From Alistipes sp. (GTDB lineage Bacteria > Bacteroidota > Bacteroidia > Bacteroidales > Rikenellaceae): a stretch of DNA of 64,000 nt. Of the stretch, positions 26,118 through 34,665 are shown piece after piece (within the stretch, counting starts at the first letter, position 1; each line of letters begins with the position of its first letter). Made by a program: the position numbers and the translations under genes. The notes beneath the pieces were generated by a model. The model worked only from the letters and a program-made list of their open reading frames with translations. It was not told the origin of the DNA and did no database searches. The DNA lies in NCBI GenBank assembly GCA_017630455.1, contig JAGBVG010000063.1, positions 1-64,000 on the forward strand. The letters are read 5' to 3'.

Positions 26118-27649
26118 TACTCCATAGGTTTAAGGTTAGCGATGATGGCGTCGATACGCTTGAGGGTCTCCTCCTTGCCGAGGAACTCCGTAACATCGAA
26201 CATACCAGGACCCTTACCAGCACCCACAAGCGCAAGGCGCAGGGTGTTCATAACCTGACCAAGTCCCAACTCCTTAGCCTCGATCCACGCGCGGACCACA
26301 GCCTCGGTATTCTCCTTAGAGAAGTCGTCGATACCCTCCAACACGCCACGCAACTCGCCCAACATTTCGGGATTAGAGCCCTTCCACTGCTTCTTAGCGA
26401 GTTTCTCCTCATACTCCGTAGGGGCAACGAAGAAGAACGATGTCAAGTCCCACATATCCGTTGTGAGCGTCATACGCTCCTTCATAATCTCGGCAGCCTT
26501 GCCCGCACGCTCATCCGATACCTCGATGCCATTAGCCTTGAGGATTGGCTGCATCAATGGTGCGAACTCCGCAGCGGTGAGGTTGTGCATATACTGTGCG
26601 TTAAACCACTTAGCCTTGTCGGGCTGGAAGCGAGCACCAGCCTTCGATACACGCTCCAAAGAGAAGGCGTCGATGAGTTCCTGCATAGAGAAAATCTCCT
26701 GCTCGGTACCTGGGTTCCAGCCGAGGAGCGACAACATATTTATAAATGCCTGTGGAAGGTAGCCATCCTCGCGGTAGCCACGTGCTGTCTCACCTGTAGG
26801 TGATGTCCAGAAGAGTGGGAAGACAGGGAAGCCCATCTTGTCACCATCACGCTTCGAGAGTTTACCACTGCCTGTAGGCTTCAAGAGAAGTGGCAGATGT
26901 GCAAACTCTGGCTGAGTATCTGTCCAGCCAAAGGCGCGGTAGAGCAAGTAGTGGAGTGGCAACGATGGCAACCACTCCTCGCCACGGATGACGTGCGACA
27001 CCTCCATAAGGTGGTCGTCGACGATGTTGGCAAGGTGGTAGGTAGGAAGTGCATCAGCCGACTTGTAGAGTACCTTATCATCGAGGGTTGAGGTGTTCAT
27101 CTCCACGTGACCACGGATAAGGTCATCCATCGCCACAACCTCGTTCTCAGGCATCTTGAAGCGTACTACCCACTGGTCGCCGCGTGCTATGCGCTCCTCG
27201 ACCTCCTCTTTAGAGAGGTGGAGTGAGGTTGCAAGCTGCTCGCGCACCTCGTGGTTGTAGGCGAAGGTCTTGCCCGCAGCCTCAGCCTCGGCACGCAACT
27301 TATCCAACTCCTCAGGGGTGTCGAAGGCGTAGTATGCCCAGCCAGCGTCGATAAGCTGCTTAGCGTACTGGAGGTATATCTCCTTACGCTCGCTCTGGCG
27401 ATATGGCTCGTGAGGGCCGCCGAAGCCTACACCCTCGTCAATCTCGATGCCACACCACTTCAACGACTCAATGATATACTCCTCAGCACCAGGAACAAAG
27501 CGCTGTGAGTCGGTATCCTCGATGCGGAGAATCATCTTACCACCGTGGCGGCGTGCAAAAAGGTAGTTGTATAGTGCTGTGCGCACACCACCGATATGGA
27601 GTGGACCTGTAGGGCTTGGCGCAAATCGTACTCTTACTTCACGTTTCAT
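26117..27649 (-). CDS. gltX: Glutamyl-tRNA synthetase
   Basis: The 510-residue class I synthetase charges tRNA-Glu. The signature [19 protein letters not shown] (HIGH-type) is at 9-27 and the second motif KLSKRDG lies near 265. The Rossmann insert (EDTDSQR and the VVRFKMPEN segment) and a helical anticodon-binding C-terminal half are present. It lies 32 bp after the SIMPL gene and overlaps galM by one base. Confidence 0.97.
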   Translation of the reverse strand: MKREVRVRFAPSPTGPLHIGGVRTALYNYLFARRHGGKMILRIEDTDSQRFVPGAEEYIIESLKWCGIEIDEGVGFGGPHEPYRQSERKEIYLQYAKQLIDAGWAYYAFDTPEELDKLRAEAEAAGKTFAYNHEVREQLATSLHLSKEEVEERIARGDQWVVRFKMPENEVVAMDDLIRGHVEMNTSTLDDKVLYKSADALPTYHLANIVDDHLMEVSHVIRGEEWLPSLPLHYLLYRAFGWTDTQPEFAHLPLLLKPTGSGKLSKRDGDKMGFPVFPLFWTSPTGETARGYREDGYLPQAFINMLSLLGWNPGTEQEIFSMQELIDAFSLERVSKAGARFQPDKAKWFNAQYMHNLTAAEFAPLMQPILKANGIEVSDERAGKAAEIMKERMTLTTDMWDLTSFFFVAPTEYEEKLAKKQWKGSNPEMLGELRGVLEGIDDFSKENTEAVVRAWIEAKELGLGQVMNTLRLALVGAGKGPGMFDVTEFLGKEETLKRIDAIIANLKPME

Positions 27650-27681
27650 AGTATCTTATATGTTTTAGGTTTTACGTATTG

Positions 27682-28425
27682 TTAATTATTCTTGTTCTTA
27701 ATCTTAAACTCTGAGCGAACGGTTACACGTGCCTTCTTCTCGCGAGAAGAGAGGTTGAAAGAGCCTCCTGCAGAGAACTCCTCATCACCCGTAGCCGCAG
27801 TAATCTGGAACACACCAGCGCGTGACCACGTCAAGTTGCCAAGCTCTGCACCAGAGTTCTCAACGATATTCTTAGCACGCTCGTGAGCATCGGCAGCTGC
27901 GGCAGAGAGGAGGTCGAGTTTCACGCTCTCCAAGCCCGAGAAGTAGTACATTGGGTTGTCTACCTCGATGGTGATGCCACGTGCAAGGAGCGATGGCAGC
28001 TCACGTGCTGCAGCCTCCACGGTGTCCACCTCTGTAGACTCGATGCTAAACGACTGCGACAGACGGTAGCCCGCAAAGCGCGAGCCGATGTAGTCGCCAT
28101 TCTCGTATACCGACTCCGAGAGTTTGTACGTTGTAGGCATATTGAAGGAGATGGCCTCGCGCACAACACCCTTAGAGGTGAGGAATGCGATGACGCTCTC
28201 GCGGTTCTGTTCCAACTGACGGTAGCCCTCTGCAGCGTCGTAGTTCTCAACGTCGAGGCAGCCGTCGATGACAATAAGGTCAGAGGTAAACTCCGTCTCG
28301 CCGAGGCCTGTGACGGTGATAGTGCCCGTAGCGGTACGTGCGCGCTGTGTGTATGCCGCAGCCAACACCATAGATGAAAGTACTATAGCCGAAGCGATGA
28401 TGATATATTTCCAAAGGTTGTTCAT
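27682..28425 (-). CDS. SIMPL domain (DUF541) periplasmic protein
   Basis: The 247-residue protein has one N-terminal membrane helix (about 5-25, YIIIASAIVLSSMVLAAAY) and a SIMPL domain: the TGTITVTGLGETEF start, SFNMPTTYKLSESVY, and the SAAAADAHERAKNIVENSG helix near 180-200 are the family pattern. SIMPL proteins are envelope-anchored, and no biochemical role is firmly established for the bacterial ones. It heads the run leading into gltX. A hairpin repeat (28438-28481) lies just upstream of its start. Confidence 0.85.
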   Translation of the reverse strand: MNNLWKYIIIASAIVLSSMVLAAAYTQRARTATGTITVTGLGETEFTSDLIVIDGCLDVENYDAAEGYRQLEQNRESVIAFLTSKGVVREAISFNMPTTYKLSESVYENGDYIGSRFAGYRLSQSFSIESTEVDTVEAAARELPSLLARGITIEVDNPMYYFSGLESVKLDLLSAAAADAHERAKNIVENSGAELGNLTWSRAGVFQITAATGDEEFSAGGSFNLSSREKKARVTVRSEFKIKNKNN

Positions 28426-28437
28426 AGTCTTAAATCA

Positions 28438-28481
28438 ATTAGTAGTTAGTAATTAGTAATGGTGTCGCTCCGTTGGAGCGA
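28438..28481 (+). repeat. Short hairpin repeat, family 2 copy a
   Basis: The sequence TAGTTAGTAATTAGTAATGG leads into a GTCGC hairpin: TCGCTCC (28465-28471), loop GTT, GGAGCGA (28475-28481). Related copies lie at 39725-39768 (+), 39975-40012 (-) and 50153-50206 (-). The stem sequence varies with pairing kept. Confidence 0.75.
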
Positions 28482-28487
28482 TTTAGA

Positions 28488-28562
28488 ATGGGTAATTATG
28501 GGGAGAGATGGGTAGTTCCCTATTTATCCCTATCATTCCCCATTAGTCCCTATAAATCCCCA
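28488..28562. repeat. G-rich/C-rich imperfect inverted repeat
   Basis: A G-rich left side (AATGGGTAATTATGGGGAGA) faces a C-rich right side (ATCATTCCCCATTAGTCCC), which can fold back on each other imperfectly. It follows family 2 copy a directly. A comparable purine/pyrimidine arrangement is present at 39897-39968. Confidence 0.45.
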
Positions 28563-28570
28563 AAAAGAGA

Positions 28571-29668
28571 CTACACATTAAACAAGAAGTGCATAATGTC
28601 GCCATCCTCCACGACGTACTCCTTGCCCTCGATGCCAATCTTACCCACCTCGCGGCAAGCACGCTCCGAGCCAAGCTCCACGTAATCGTTATACTTGATA
28701 ACCTCGGCACGGATAAAGCCACGCTCGAAGTCGGTGTGGATAATACCCGCAGTCTCTGGAGCCTTCATACCGCGGCGGAAGGTCCACGCACGGCTCTCGT
28801 CAGCACCCGTTGTGAAGAATGTCTGGAGGTCCAACAACTTGTAGGCAGCCTTGATAAGACGGCTTACGCCCGACTCCTTGAGTCCCAAATCCTCGAGGAA
28901 CATCTGACGCTCCTCGTAGGTCTCCAACTCGGCGATGTCGGCCTCGGCACTCGCAGCTACGATAAGCATCTCGGCATTCTCCGCAGCGATGGCAGCCTTG
29001 ACGGCCTCGGTGTGGGCATTACCCGTGAGGGCTGCGCTCTCGTCGACGTTGCATACGTAGAGGACTGGCTTGTCGGTGAGGAGGTTGAGGTCGTAGACTG
29101 TCTTGCGCTCCTCGGCGGTGAGCTCCACGGTACGTGCCGAGAGTCCCTGCTCCAAAGCCTCCTTGTAGCGACAGAGGATGTCATACTGGCGCTTGGCAAT
29201 CTTATCACCCGCCACAGCTTGCTTCTGGCACTTGCCGATGCGGTTCTCGATGGTCTCGAGGTCCTTGAGCTGAAGCTCGGTGTCGATGATGCCCTTGTCA
29301 CGTACAGGGTCTACCGATCCATCGACGTGTGTGATATTCTCATTCTCGAAGCAGCGCAACACGTGGATGATGGCGTTGGTGTTGCGGATGTTGGCGAGGA
29401 ACTTATTGCCGAGACCCTCACCCTTTGACGCACCCTTCACCAAACCTGCGATGTCGACAATCTCGATGGTGGTAGGTACTACGCGCTTGGGGTTGTCGAT
29501 CTCCACGAGCTTCGTGAGACGCTCATCAGGTACGGTGATGACTCCGACGTTAGGCTCTATGGTGCAGAACGGGAAGTTCGCAGCCTGAGCGCGTGCATTT
29601 GATAAACAGTTAAAGAGTGTTGACTTTCCTACGTTAGGAAGTCCTACAATTCCACATTGTAAAGCCAT
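28571..29668 (-). CDS. ychF: Redox-regulated ribosome-associated ATPase YchF
   Basis: The 365-residue OBG-family P-loop protein hydrolyses ATP rather than GTP and binds ribosomes. The Walker A loop GLPNVGKST is at 8-16, then the GLVKGASKGEGLGNKFL switch region and the HVLRCFENENITHVDG segment typical of YchF. The C-terminal TGS domain begins around 280 (LQTFFTTGADESRAWTF) and ends with the family's near-invariant VVEDGDIMHFLFNV. NVDE replaces NKxD at the base-recognition site, the usual sign of ATP preference. It follows a 37-bp gap after the ClC gene. Confidence 0.96.
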   Translation of the reverse strand: MALQCGIVGLPNVGKSTLFNCLSNARAQAANFPFCTIEPNVGVITVPDERLTKLVEIDNPKRVVPTTIEIVDIAGLVKGASKGEGLGNKFLANIRNTNAIIHVLRCFENENITHVDGSVDPVRDKGIIDTELQLKDLETIENRIGKCQKQAVAGDKIAKRQYDILCRYKEALEQGLSARTVELTAEERKTVYDLNLLTDKPVLYVCNVDESAALTGNAHTEAVKAAIAAENAEMLIVAASAEADIAELETYEERQMFLEDLGLKESGVSRLIKAAYKLLDLQTFFTTGADESRAWTFRRGMKAPETAGIIHTDFERGFIRAEVIKYNDYVELGSERACREVGKIGIEGKEYVVEDGDIMHFLFNV

Positions 29669-29705
29669 AAGTATAATCGTTTTTTATTACTAATTCCAAT
29701 TTTTT

Positions 29706-31505
29706 TTAGTCTGCCTGCGAAACGTTAACCAGTGCTTCGCGGTAGGCGTTGAGGATTTGCGACTTGGCGATGAAACCCAAGTAGTGATTCTCCTTATCTA
29801 CCACTGGAAGCATCCACGTGTTACTCTGCTCGAAGCGCGGCATAATGCTCTGAATCATCTCGTGCTCGAGAATCTTATCTGGCGGCTGAATCATATAGTG
29901 CATAATCGACTTGCCCCACTTGTCGCGGTCGAACATATCGTGACGTAGGTCGTCGAGCTGCACCACGCCCAGCAGCTTATCCTGGTTGTCAACCACAGGG
30001 AAGATGTTGCGGCGAGCATTGGAGATGATGTTCACGACATCGCCCAAGGTTATCGACTCGCGCAGACGTATGAAGTCGGTCTCCATAAGCTGGTCGAGAC
30101 GCAGGAATACGAATGCCGAGGAGTCCTTATCGTGGGTGAGCAGCTCACCACGCATACGCAGCTGCTTGGTATAGATCGAGTCGCGGTCGAGGCCGTAGTT
30201 CACGGCAAACGAGATACACGACACGATCATCAGCGGGATGAAGAGCCCGTAGCCATTCGAAAGCTCGGCAATAAGGAATATCGCCGTGAGGGGGGCTTTC
30301 ATAACGCCTGACATAACGCCCGCCATACCCGCAAGGGTGAATGACGTGATGCTTATCTCCCAGCCGAAGATAGCGCGGCAGATTACCGCTAACGACGCTC
30401 CAGCGAAAGCACCCACGAAGAGCGAAGGAGCAAAAGTACCGCCCACACCGCCAGCAGCATTTGTCGTAGCCATAGCCACAACTTTAAAGAGCATAATGGC
30501 GATAAGGTAGATAATCAAGAACCAGTCGGCATCGCTGAACGAGTAGAAGAGCGTGTTGTTGAATAGCTCCGAGGTATCGCCATTCATCAGCGAGCTAAAG
30601 CTGCCGTGACCCTCGCCGTAGAGTGGCGGGAAGATGAAGATGAGGATACCGAGCGACAAGCCTGCGTAGAGCCACTTACGCCACTGCTCCTTGATTGTCT
30701 TGTAGAAGCCTCCGACCTTGGAGTTTACCGAGGTAAAGTAGTATGCCATCACACCACAGAAGCATCCGAGAAGTGCAAACAGCGGCACTTGCGCCACCTG
30801 GAACATATCGCTATCGGTGAGCGACACGGCATAGATAGGCGAGAAGCCGTGGAGCGACAACGAGATAATCGTTGCGGTCATAGATGCCATAAGCAGCGGG
30901 ATGATCGACTTCGAAGTGATGTCGAGCATCAGGATCTCAAGCACGAAGACCACACCCGTAATCGGGGCTTTGAAGACTGCAGCAACGGCAGCACCAGCAC
31001 CACAACAGAGTAGCAGCGTGATGTTCTTGTAGTTGAGGCGCGCGAGTTTACCAATGTTTGAGCCTATGGCAGCTCCCGTAAGCACGATAGGTGCCTCGGG
31101 ACCTACCGAACCACCAAAGCCGATGGTTGTAGCACCACCCACGATAGATGTCCAGGTGTTATGACCCTTGATGCGCGAGTCGTTACGCGACATAGCGTAG
31201 AGCACTCGTGTCACACCCTCCGAGATGCCATCCTTGACAATATGCTTCACAAAGAGGGTTGCCAAGATGATACCGATGGCGGGGTAGACCAAATAGAGCC
31301 ACTGTGCCTGATCCTCGGGAGTCCACGACGTGAGCAGATGTGTGATGGTGTGGAGCAGCGTATTGAAGATGAATGCTCCCACACCCGCACACAGACCCAC
31401 GAGGATGGCAAGGATAGCCATAGCCTGCGACTCCGATAGTCGGTGTGTAATGGTGAGGTATACTTGATATACCCTCTCCTTTATGTTTTGTTCGAGCTTC
31501 AGCAT
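29706..31505 (-). CDS. ClC-family chloride channel/transporter with C-terminal CBS domains
   Basis: The 599-residue integral membrane protein has about ten membrane segments in the first 430 residues and two CBS domains (about 455-590) that often sense nucleotides. The selectivity region reads GFGGSVGPEAPIV, the counterpart of the GxEGP motif. The residue aligned with the gating Glu of E. coli ClC is Val here (G-S-V-G-P), with Glu moved to after the Pro. The loop normally reading GSGIP is KDGISEG. The late tyrosine region (SNGYGLFIP) is kept. This suggests altered coupling or gating, so proton exchange should not be assumed. The start at 31505 follows a 225-bp gap after trpS. Confidence 0.88.
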   Translation of the reverse strand: MLKLEQNIKERVYQVYLTITHRLSESQAMAILAILVGLCAGVGAFIFNTLLHTITHLLTSWTPEDQAQWLYLVYPAIGIILATLFVKHIVKDGISEGVTRVLYAMSRNDSRIKGHNTWTSIVGGATTIGFGGSVGPEAPIVLTGAAIGSNIGKLARLNYKNITLLLCCGAGAAVAAVFKAPITGVVFVLEILMLDITSKSIIPLLMASMTATIISLSLHGFSPIYAVSLTDSDMFQVAQVPLFALLGCFCGVMAYYFTSVNSKVGGFYKTIKEQWRKWLYAGLSLGILIFIFPPLYGEGHGSFSSLMNGDTSELFNNTLFYSFSDADWFLIIYLIAIMLFKVVAMATTNAAGGVGGTFAPSLFVGAFAGASLAVICRAIFGWEISITSFTLAGMAGVMSGVMKAPLTAIFLIAELSNGYGLFIPLMIVSCISFAVNYGLDRDSIYTKQLRMRGELLTHDKDSSAFVFLRLDQLMETDFIRLRESITLGDVVNIISNARRNIFPVVDNQDKLLGVVQLDDLRHDMFDRDKWGKSIMHYMIQPPDKILEHEMIQSIMPRFEQSNTWMLPVVDKENHYLGFIAKSQILNAYREALVNVSQAD

Positions 31506-31577
31506 TGTAGTTTTTATTTTTTTTCGAACGCTTGGGTTATGTGGAAGGCGAAAGGTATGGTGCGCTTCGCGTGAGGT

Positions 31578-31675
31578 TATGTCATTCTGAGCGGAACGCA
31601 GTGGAGTCGAAGAATCGCCTCGTGGTCTGCGGCTTCTATATTAGGAGATCCCTCGGCTACGCTCGGGATGACATA
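31578..31675. repeat. Dispersed repeat with TATGTCATTCTGAGCG-type inverted ends, full-length copy
   Basis: The 98-bp stretch is bounded by TATGTCATTCTGAGCG and CGCTCGGGATGACATA, an imperfect inverted repeat. The inside contains GTGGAGTCGAAGAATCGCC and GGAGATCCCTCGGCTACG. A 33-bp collapsed version lies at 50107-50139. Sequences of this type are, to my knowledge, common between genes in many bacteria. It fills most of the 225-bp gap 31506-31730, whose flanks are AT- or pyrimidine-rich. Confidence 0.7.
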
Positions 31676-31730
31676 CAACTAATAAACACGCATCGCAGAG
31701 GCCTTACTTTTCACTTCTCTCTTTTCCATT

Positions 31731-32852
31731 TTACTTTCTGTACTCTGCAGCCTGACGCTCTATGAGCTCGCGATCCTCGAAGTAGTTGATGCGCATCGCG
31801 CGACGTACATCCGAGAGGGTCTCCGCAGCAGCGGCACGTGCCTCCTCTGAGCCGCGACGCAGGATGTCGTAAACCTCCTCGATATGCTGCTCGTAGTACT
31901 TGCGGCGCTCACGGATAGGCTCTAACAACTCCTCAAGCACTGCGATGAGCAACTTTTTGCACTTTACATCTCCAAGGCCGCCACGACGATAGTGATCCTT
32001 CAAGGCGTCGAGATTCTCATACTCTGGAAGATACTTCGCGAAGTGCTCAGGGCGTGAGAAAGCGTCGAGGTAGGTGAATACGCAGTTGCCCTCCACCTTA
32101 CCAGGGTCGGTGATCTTGAGGTGGTCAGGGTCGGTGTACATACTCATAACCTTCTTCTTTACATCCTCTGCCGTGTCCGAGAGGTAGATGCAGTTGCCAA
32201 GTGATTTCGACATCTTAGCCTTGCCATCAATGCCCGGAAGACGCAAGCACGCCGAGTTGGTTGGTAGCATAATCTCTGGCTCTACGAGGGTTTCGCCGTA
32301 AACAGAGTTGAACTTGTGCACAATCTCGCGCGTCTGCTCAATCATAGGCTCCTGGTCGGCACCTACAGGAACGGTCGTAGCCTTAAATGCTGTGATATCC
32401 GATGCCTGAGAGATAGGGTAGGTGAAGAAGCCCACAGGAGTGCCCTTGCGCTGCTGGTTCTCCTCCTCGCCGTTATTCTCCGAAAACCCACGCATCTGAA
32501 TCTCCGCCTTAACAGTAGGGTTGCGCTGCAGACGCTGCACCGTAACGAGGTTCATATAGTAGAACGCAAGCTCGGTAAGCTCCGTTACATACGACTGGAT
32601 GAAGATTGTCGACTTCGTAGGGTCGATGCCGCAAGAGAGATAGTCGAGGGCCACCTCAATGATATTCTCGCGCACCTTGTCGGGGTTATCGGCATTGTCG
32701 GTGAGAGCCTGAGCATCGGCAATCATAATGAATATCTTGTCGTAAAGGCCTGAGTTCTGAAGCTCTACGCGGCGACTCAGCGAGCCTACAAAGTGTCCCA
32801 AATGTAGCTTTCCTGTTGGACGATCTCCAGTGAGTATAATCTTCTTTCCCAT
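31731..32852 (-). CDS. trpS: Tryptophanyl-tRNA synthetase
   Basis: The 373-residue class I synthetase charges tRNA-Trp. The ATP motif GDRPTGKLHLGHFVGS covers 9-24 (HIGH-type HLGH) and KMSKSLGN near 233 supplies the second ATP motif. The tryptophan pocket and dimer region include YPISQASDITAF and PVGADQEPMIEQTREI. The length is slightly above the E. coli enzyme. It is transcribed away from oxyR, and its promoter should lie in 32853-32960, where CAAAAATA at 32919-32926 reads TATTTTTG on the minus strand. Confidence 0.96.
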   Translation of the reverse strand: MGKKIILTGDRPTGKLHLGHFVGSLSRRVELQNSGLYDKIFIMIADAQALTDNADNPDKVRENIIEVALDYLSCGIDPTKSTIFIQSYVTELTELAFYYMNLVTVQRLQRNPTVKAEIQMRGFSENNGEEENQQRKGTPVGFFTYPISQASDITAFKATTVPVGADQEPMIEQTREIVHKFNSVYGETLVEPEIMLPTNSACLRLPGIDGKAKMSKSLGNCIYLSDTAEDVKKKVMSMYTDPDHLKITDPGKVEGNCVFTYLDAFSRPEHFAKYLPEYENLDALKDHYRRGGLGDVKCKKLLIAVLEELLEPIRERRKYYEQHIEEVYDILRRGSEEARAAAAETLSDVRRAMRINYFEDRELIERQAAEYRK

Positions 32853-32918
32853 TGTAAAAGTAATTTATTTCGTTAGTCAAAATCGCGAGCTCACTTATAT
32901 GTATACGCTCGTAGGCGA

Positions 32919-32926
32919 CAAAAATA
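32919..32926 (-). promoter_or_regulatory. Likely -7 box for trpS
   Basis: The minus strand reads TATTTTTG (TAnnTTTG) 67 bp upstream of the trpS start codon. No TTTG at the optimal spacing is seen. Confidence 0.45.
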
Positions 32927-32979
32927 AGAAAATTTTGTCAAATTTACTATAGTAAAAGTGTAATTATAGTTTTTTTTTA

Positions 32980-32987
32980 TAACTTTG
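32980..32987 (+). promoter_or_regulatory. Likely -7 box for oxyR
   Basis: TAACTTTG fits TAnnTTTG. The expected transcription start is near 32994, which makes 33019 rather than 32998 the credible start codon. A TTTG at 19 bp is absent; the region upstream is a long T run. Confidence 0.5.
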
Positions 32988-33018
32988 CGGTAGATGAATG
33001 TGTAAAACTTATAACCTT

Positions 33019-33918
33019 ATGACTATAATCCAGCTTGAATATCTCTTGGCTGTGGCCAATTGTGGTAGTTTCTCGGTAGCTGCGGAGCACTGCTTTGTGA
33101 CTCAGCCATCGCTGTCGATGCAGATCAAGGCGCTCGAAGATGAACTCGGCGTGGTACTTCTTGATCGCACCAAGAAACCTATTATTCCTACTGCCGTTGG
33201 AGAGGTGGTATTGGAGAATGCACGACAGACTCTGCGCTCCTATAACTACATCCGCGAGTCGGTGGCGGAGATGCGTGGCGAGACGGCAGGAAAGATGCGT
33301 CTCGGAGTTATTCCTACCATTGCGCCATACCTCCTCCATAAGTTTATTCCGACGTTCATCAAGGAGTATCCGAAGGTGGAGTTGGAGATCCACGAAATGG
33401 TGACTGCGGATATCATCGAGGCGTTGAAGACTGACCGCATAGATGCCGCTCTTGTGGCCTCGGGAACGTGTGGTGAGGGTATCACCGAACACGATCTTTT
33501 TAGTGACCATTTCTATGCCTATGTGTCACCATCACATCCGTTATTTGAGCGTTCTAATATCCGTATCGAAGATATTGATTTTAAGGATCTTATATTGTTG
33601 AGTAGAGGAAACTGTATGCGTGATCAGATCTTTGAACTTTGTCAGGCTGCGCACGAAATTCCTTCACATTTTTACTTCGAATCTGGCTCTCTCGATACCC
33701 TTATGCGAATGGTCGATTGTACCTCTTGTATGACCATTATTCCGGAGATGGCACTCGAGTTTATTCCGCTTGCGCGACGCAACCGTGTTAAGACTATTGC
33801 CAAGGGTGCTACGTCGCGTCGTGTGGCTCTCGCGGTGAGTAGAACTTACGTAAAACTCTCCATCGTCGAGGCGCTCTGCAAGACGATTATGGAGTGTGTG
33901 AAGCAGGATCCGGTGTAG
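33019..33918 (+). CDS. oxyR: LysR-type hydrogen-peroxide sensor OxyR
   Basis: OxyR activates catalase, peroxidase and related genes when oxidised. The protein, about 299 residues, has the winged helix (TIIQLEYLLAVANCGSFSVA, FVTQPSLSMQIKALEDELG) and a type 2 periplasmic-binding effector domain. The redox pair is seen in GNCMRDQIFELC: two Cys nine positions apart, equal to the C199/C208 spacing of E. coli. I start at 33019 (MTIIQLEYL) because the -7 box at 32980-32987 places 32998 too close to the start of transcription. It is divergent from trpS. Confidence 0.93.
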   Translation: MTIIQLEYLLAVANCGSFSVAAEHCFVTQPSLSMQIKALEDELGVVLLDRTKKPIIPTAVGEVVLENARQTLRSYNYIRESVAEMRGETAGKMRLGVIPTIAPYLLHKFIPTFIKEYPKVELEIHEMVTADIIEALKTDRIDAALVASGTCGEGITEHDLFSDHFYAYVSPSHPLFERSNIRIEDIDFKDLILLSRGNCMRDQIFELCQAAHEIPSHFYFESGSLDTLMRMVDCTSCMTIIPEMALEFIPLARRNRVKTIAKGATSRRVALAVSRTYVKLSIVEALCKTIMECVKQDPV

Positions 33919-33945
33919 GGTGTTATTCTTCTGTGGGGTTATGAT

Positions 33946-33994
33946 ATCGAGGGTTTGTCTGGCGGGATGGTCGGGCAGACCCTCGATGGTTTTA
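33946..33994 (+). terminator. Probable terminator after oxyR
   Basis: ATCGAGGGTTTGTCTG pairs with CAGACCCTCGAT (33976-33987), with a TT bulge in the left arm, then GGTTTT. It lies 28 bp after the oxyR stop. Confidence 0.6.
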
Positions 33995-34040
33995 AATGGA
34001 ACTTATTTTGACTTTTATTTCTTTTTTCAACTTTTTTTAT

Positions 34041-34056
34041 TATCTTTGCAAAGATA
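34041..34056. promoter_or_regulatory. Palindromic promoter-like site TATCTTTGCAAAGATA upstream of rsfS
   Basis: TATCTTTG at 34041-34048 is a perfect -7 box for the rsfS operon; the following CAAAGATA makes the 16-bp site perfectly palindromic, so the same box faces the other strand. The leader to rsfS is about 80 nt. The rest of the gap 33919-34134 is AT-rich. Confidence 0.5.
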
Positions 34057-34134
34057 TTGTATAACGTAGTACGCTACGCGCGTGTAGAAAATGTCGCGTA
34101 GGTGCTTTAAAATCTTGATTATAAAACTTTTATT

Positions 34135-34494
34135 ATGGAGAATTTTGAGCAGTTGATAAACACGATAGTTGAGGCTATGGATGACAAGAAGGCACAGGGT
34201 ATCGTTTCGTTGGATCTTTCGGGTTTCGATGGAGCTATATGTTCGCACTTTGTTGTCTGCCACGCCGACTCAACCACACAGGTGGATGCCATTTCGCAGG
34301 GTATCGAGGATAAGGTATTTGAGGTTATGGGCGAGTGGCCAGTGCGTGTTGAGGGTCGTCAGAACTCATTTTGGGTAGCTATGGACTACTCGGATGTTAT
34401 CGTGCATATCTTCCAGACCGAGCTTCGCGACTACTATCGTCTCGAGGAGCTTTGGGCTGATGCGCCTATGAAGCGTTACGATTTTGGTGAGTAA
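34135..34494 (+). CDS. rsfS: Ribosome silencing factor RsfS
   Basis: The 119-residue protein blocks joining of the ribosomal subunits by binding uL14 under starvation. The RsfS fold is seen in DLSGFDGAICSHFVVCHADS and IEDKVFEVMGEWPVRVEGRQ, with WVAMDYSDVIVHIFQTELRDYY as the highly conserved core. The length is normal. It leads a run ending with ftsH, cdsA, psd, a PerM-type protein and riboflavin kinase; a 171-bp gap separates it from ftsH. Confidence 0.95.
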   Translation: MENFEQLINTIVEAMDDKKAQGIVSLDLSGFDGAICSHFVVCHADSTTQVDAISQGIEDKVFEVMGEWPVRVEGRQNSFWVAMDYSDVIVHIFQTELRDYYRLEELWADAPMKRYDFGE

Positions 34495-34665
34495 TAAAAG
34501 TGGTTGGTAGTGCGTTAGTGGATAGTTAGTAGTGTGACTACGCCCTTGGGTAATGCGAAAGGAGTGAGGGTGTAAGAGGTGTGAGTAGGCGTAAAGTGCT
34601 ACTCGTGAGTATGTTGTGACTACTATCTGCAGATTAACGAATTACTAATTTTAGGAGTAGTGAGT

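Noticed and set aside
34495..34665. A further family 2 element between rsfS and ftsH.
   Set aside because: A TTAGTGGATAGTTAGTAGTG stretch and an ATTACTAATT stretch face each other, but there is no GTCGC hairpin, so the match is too weak to call.
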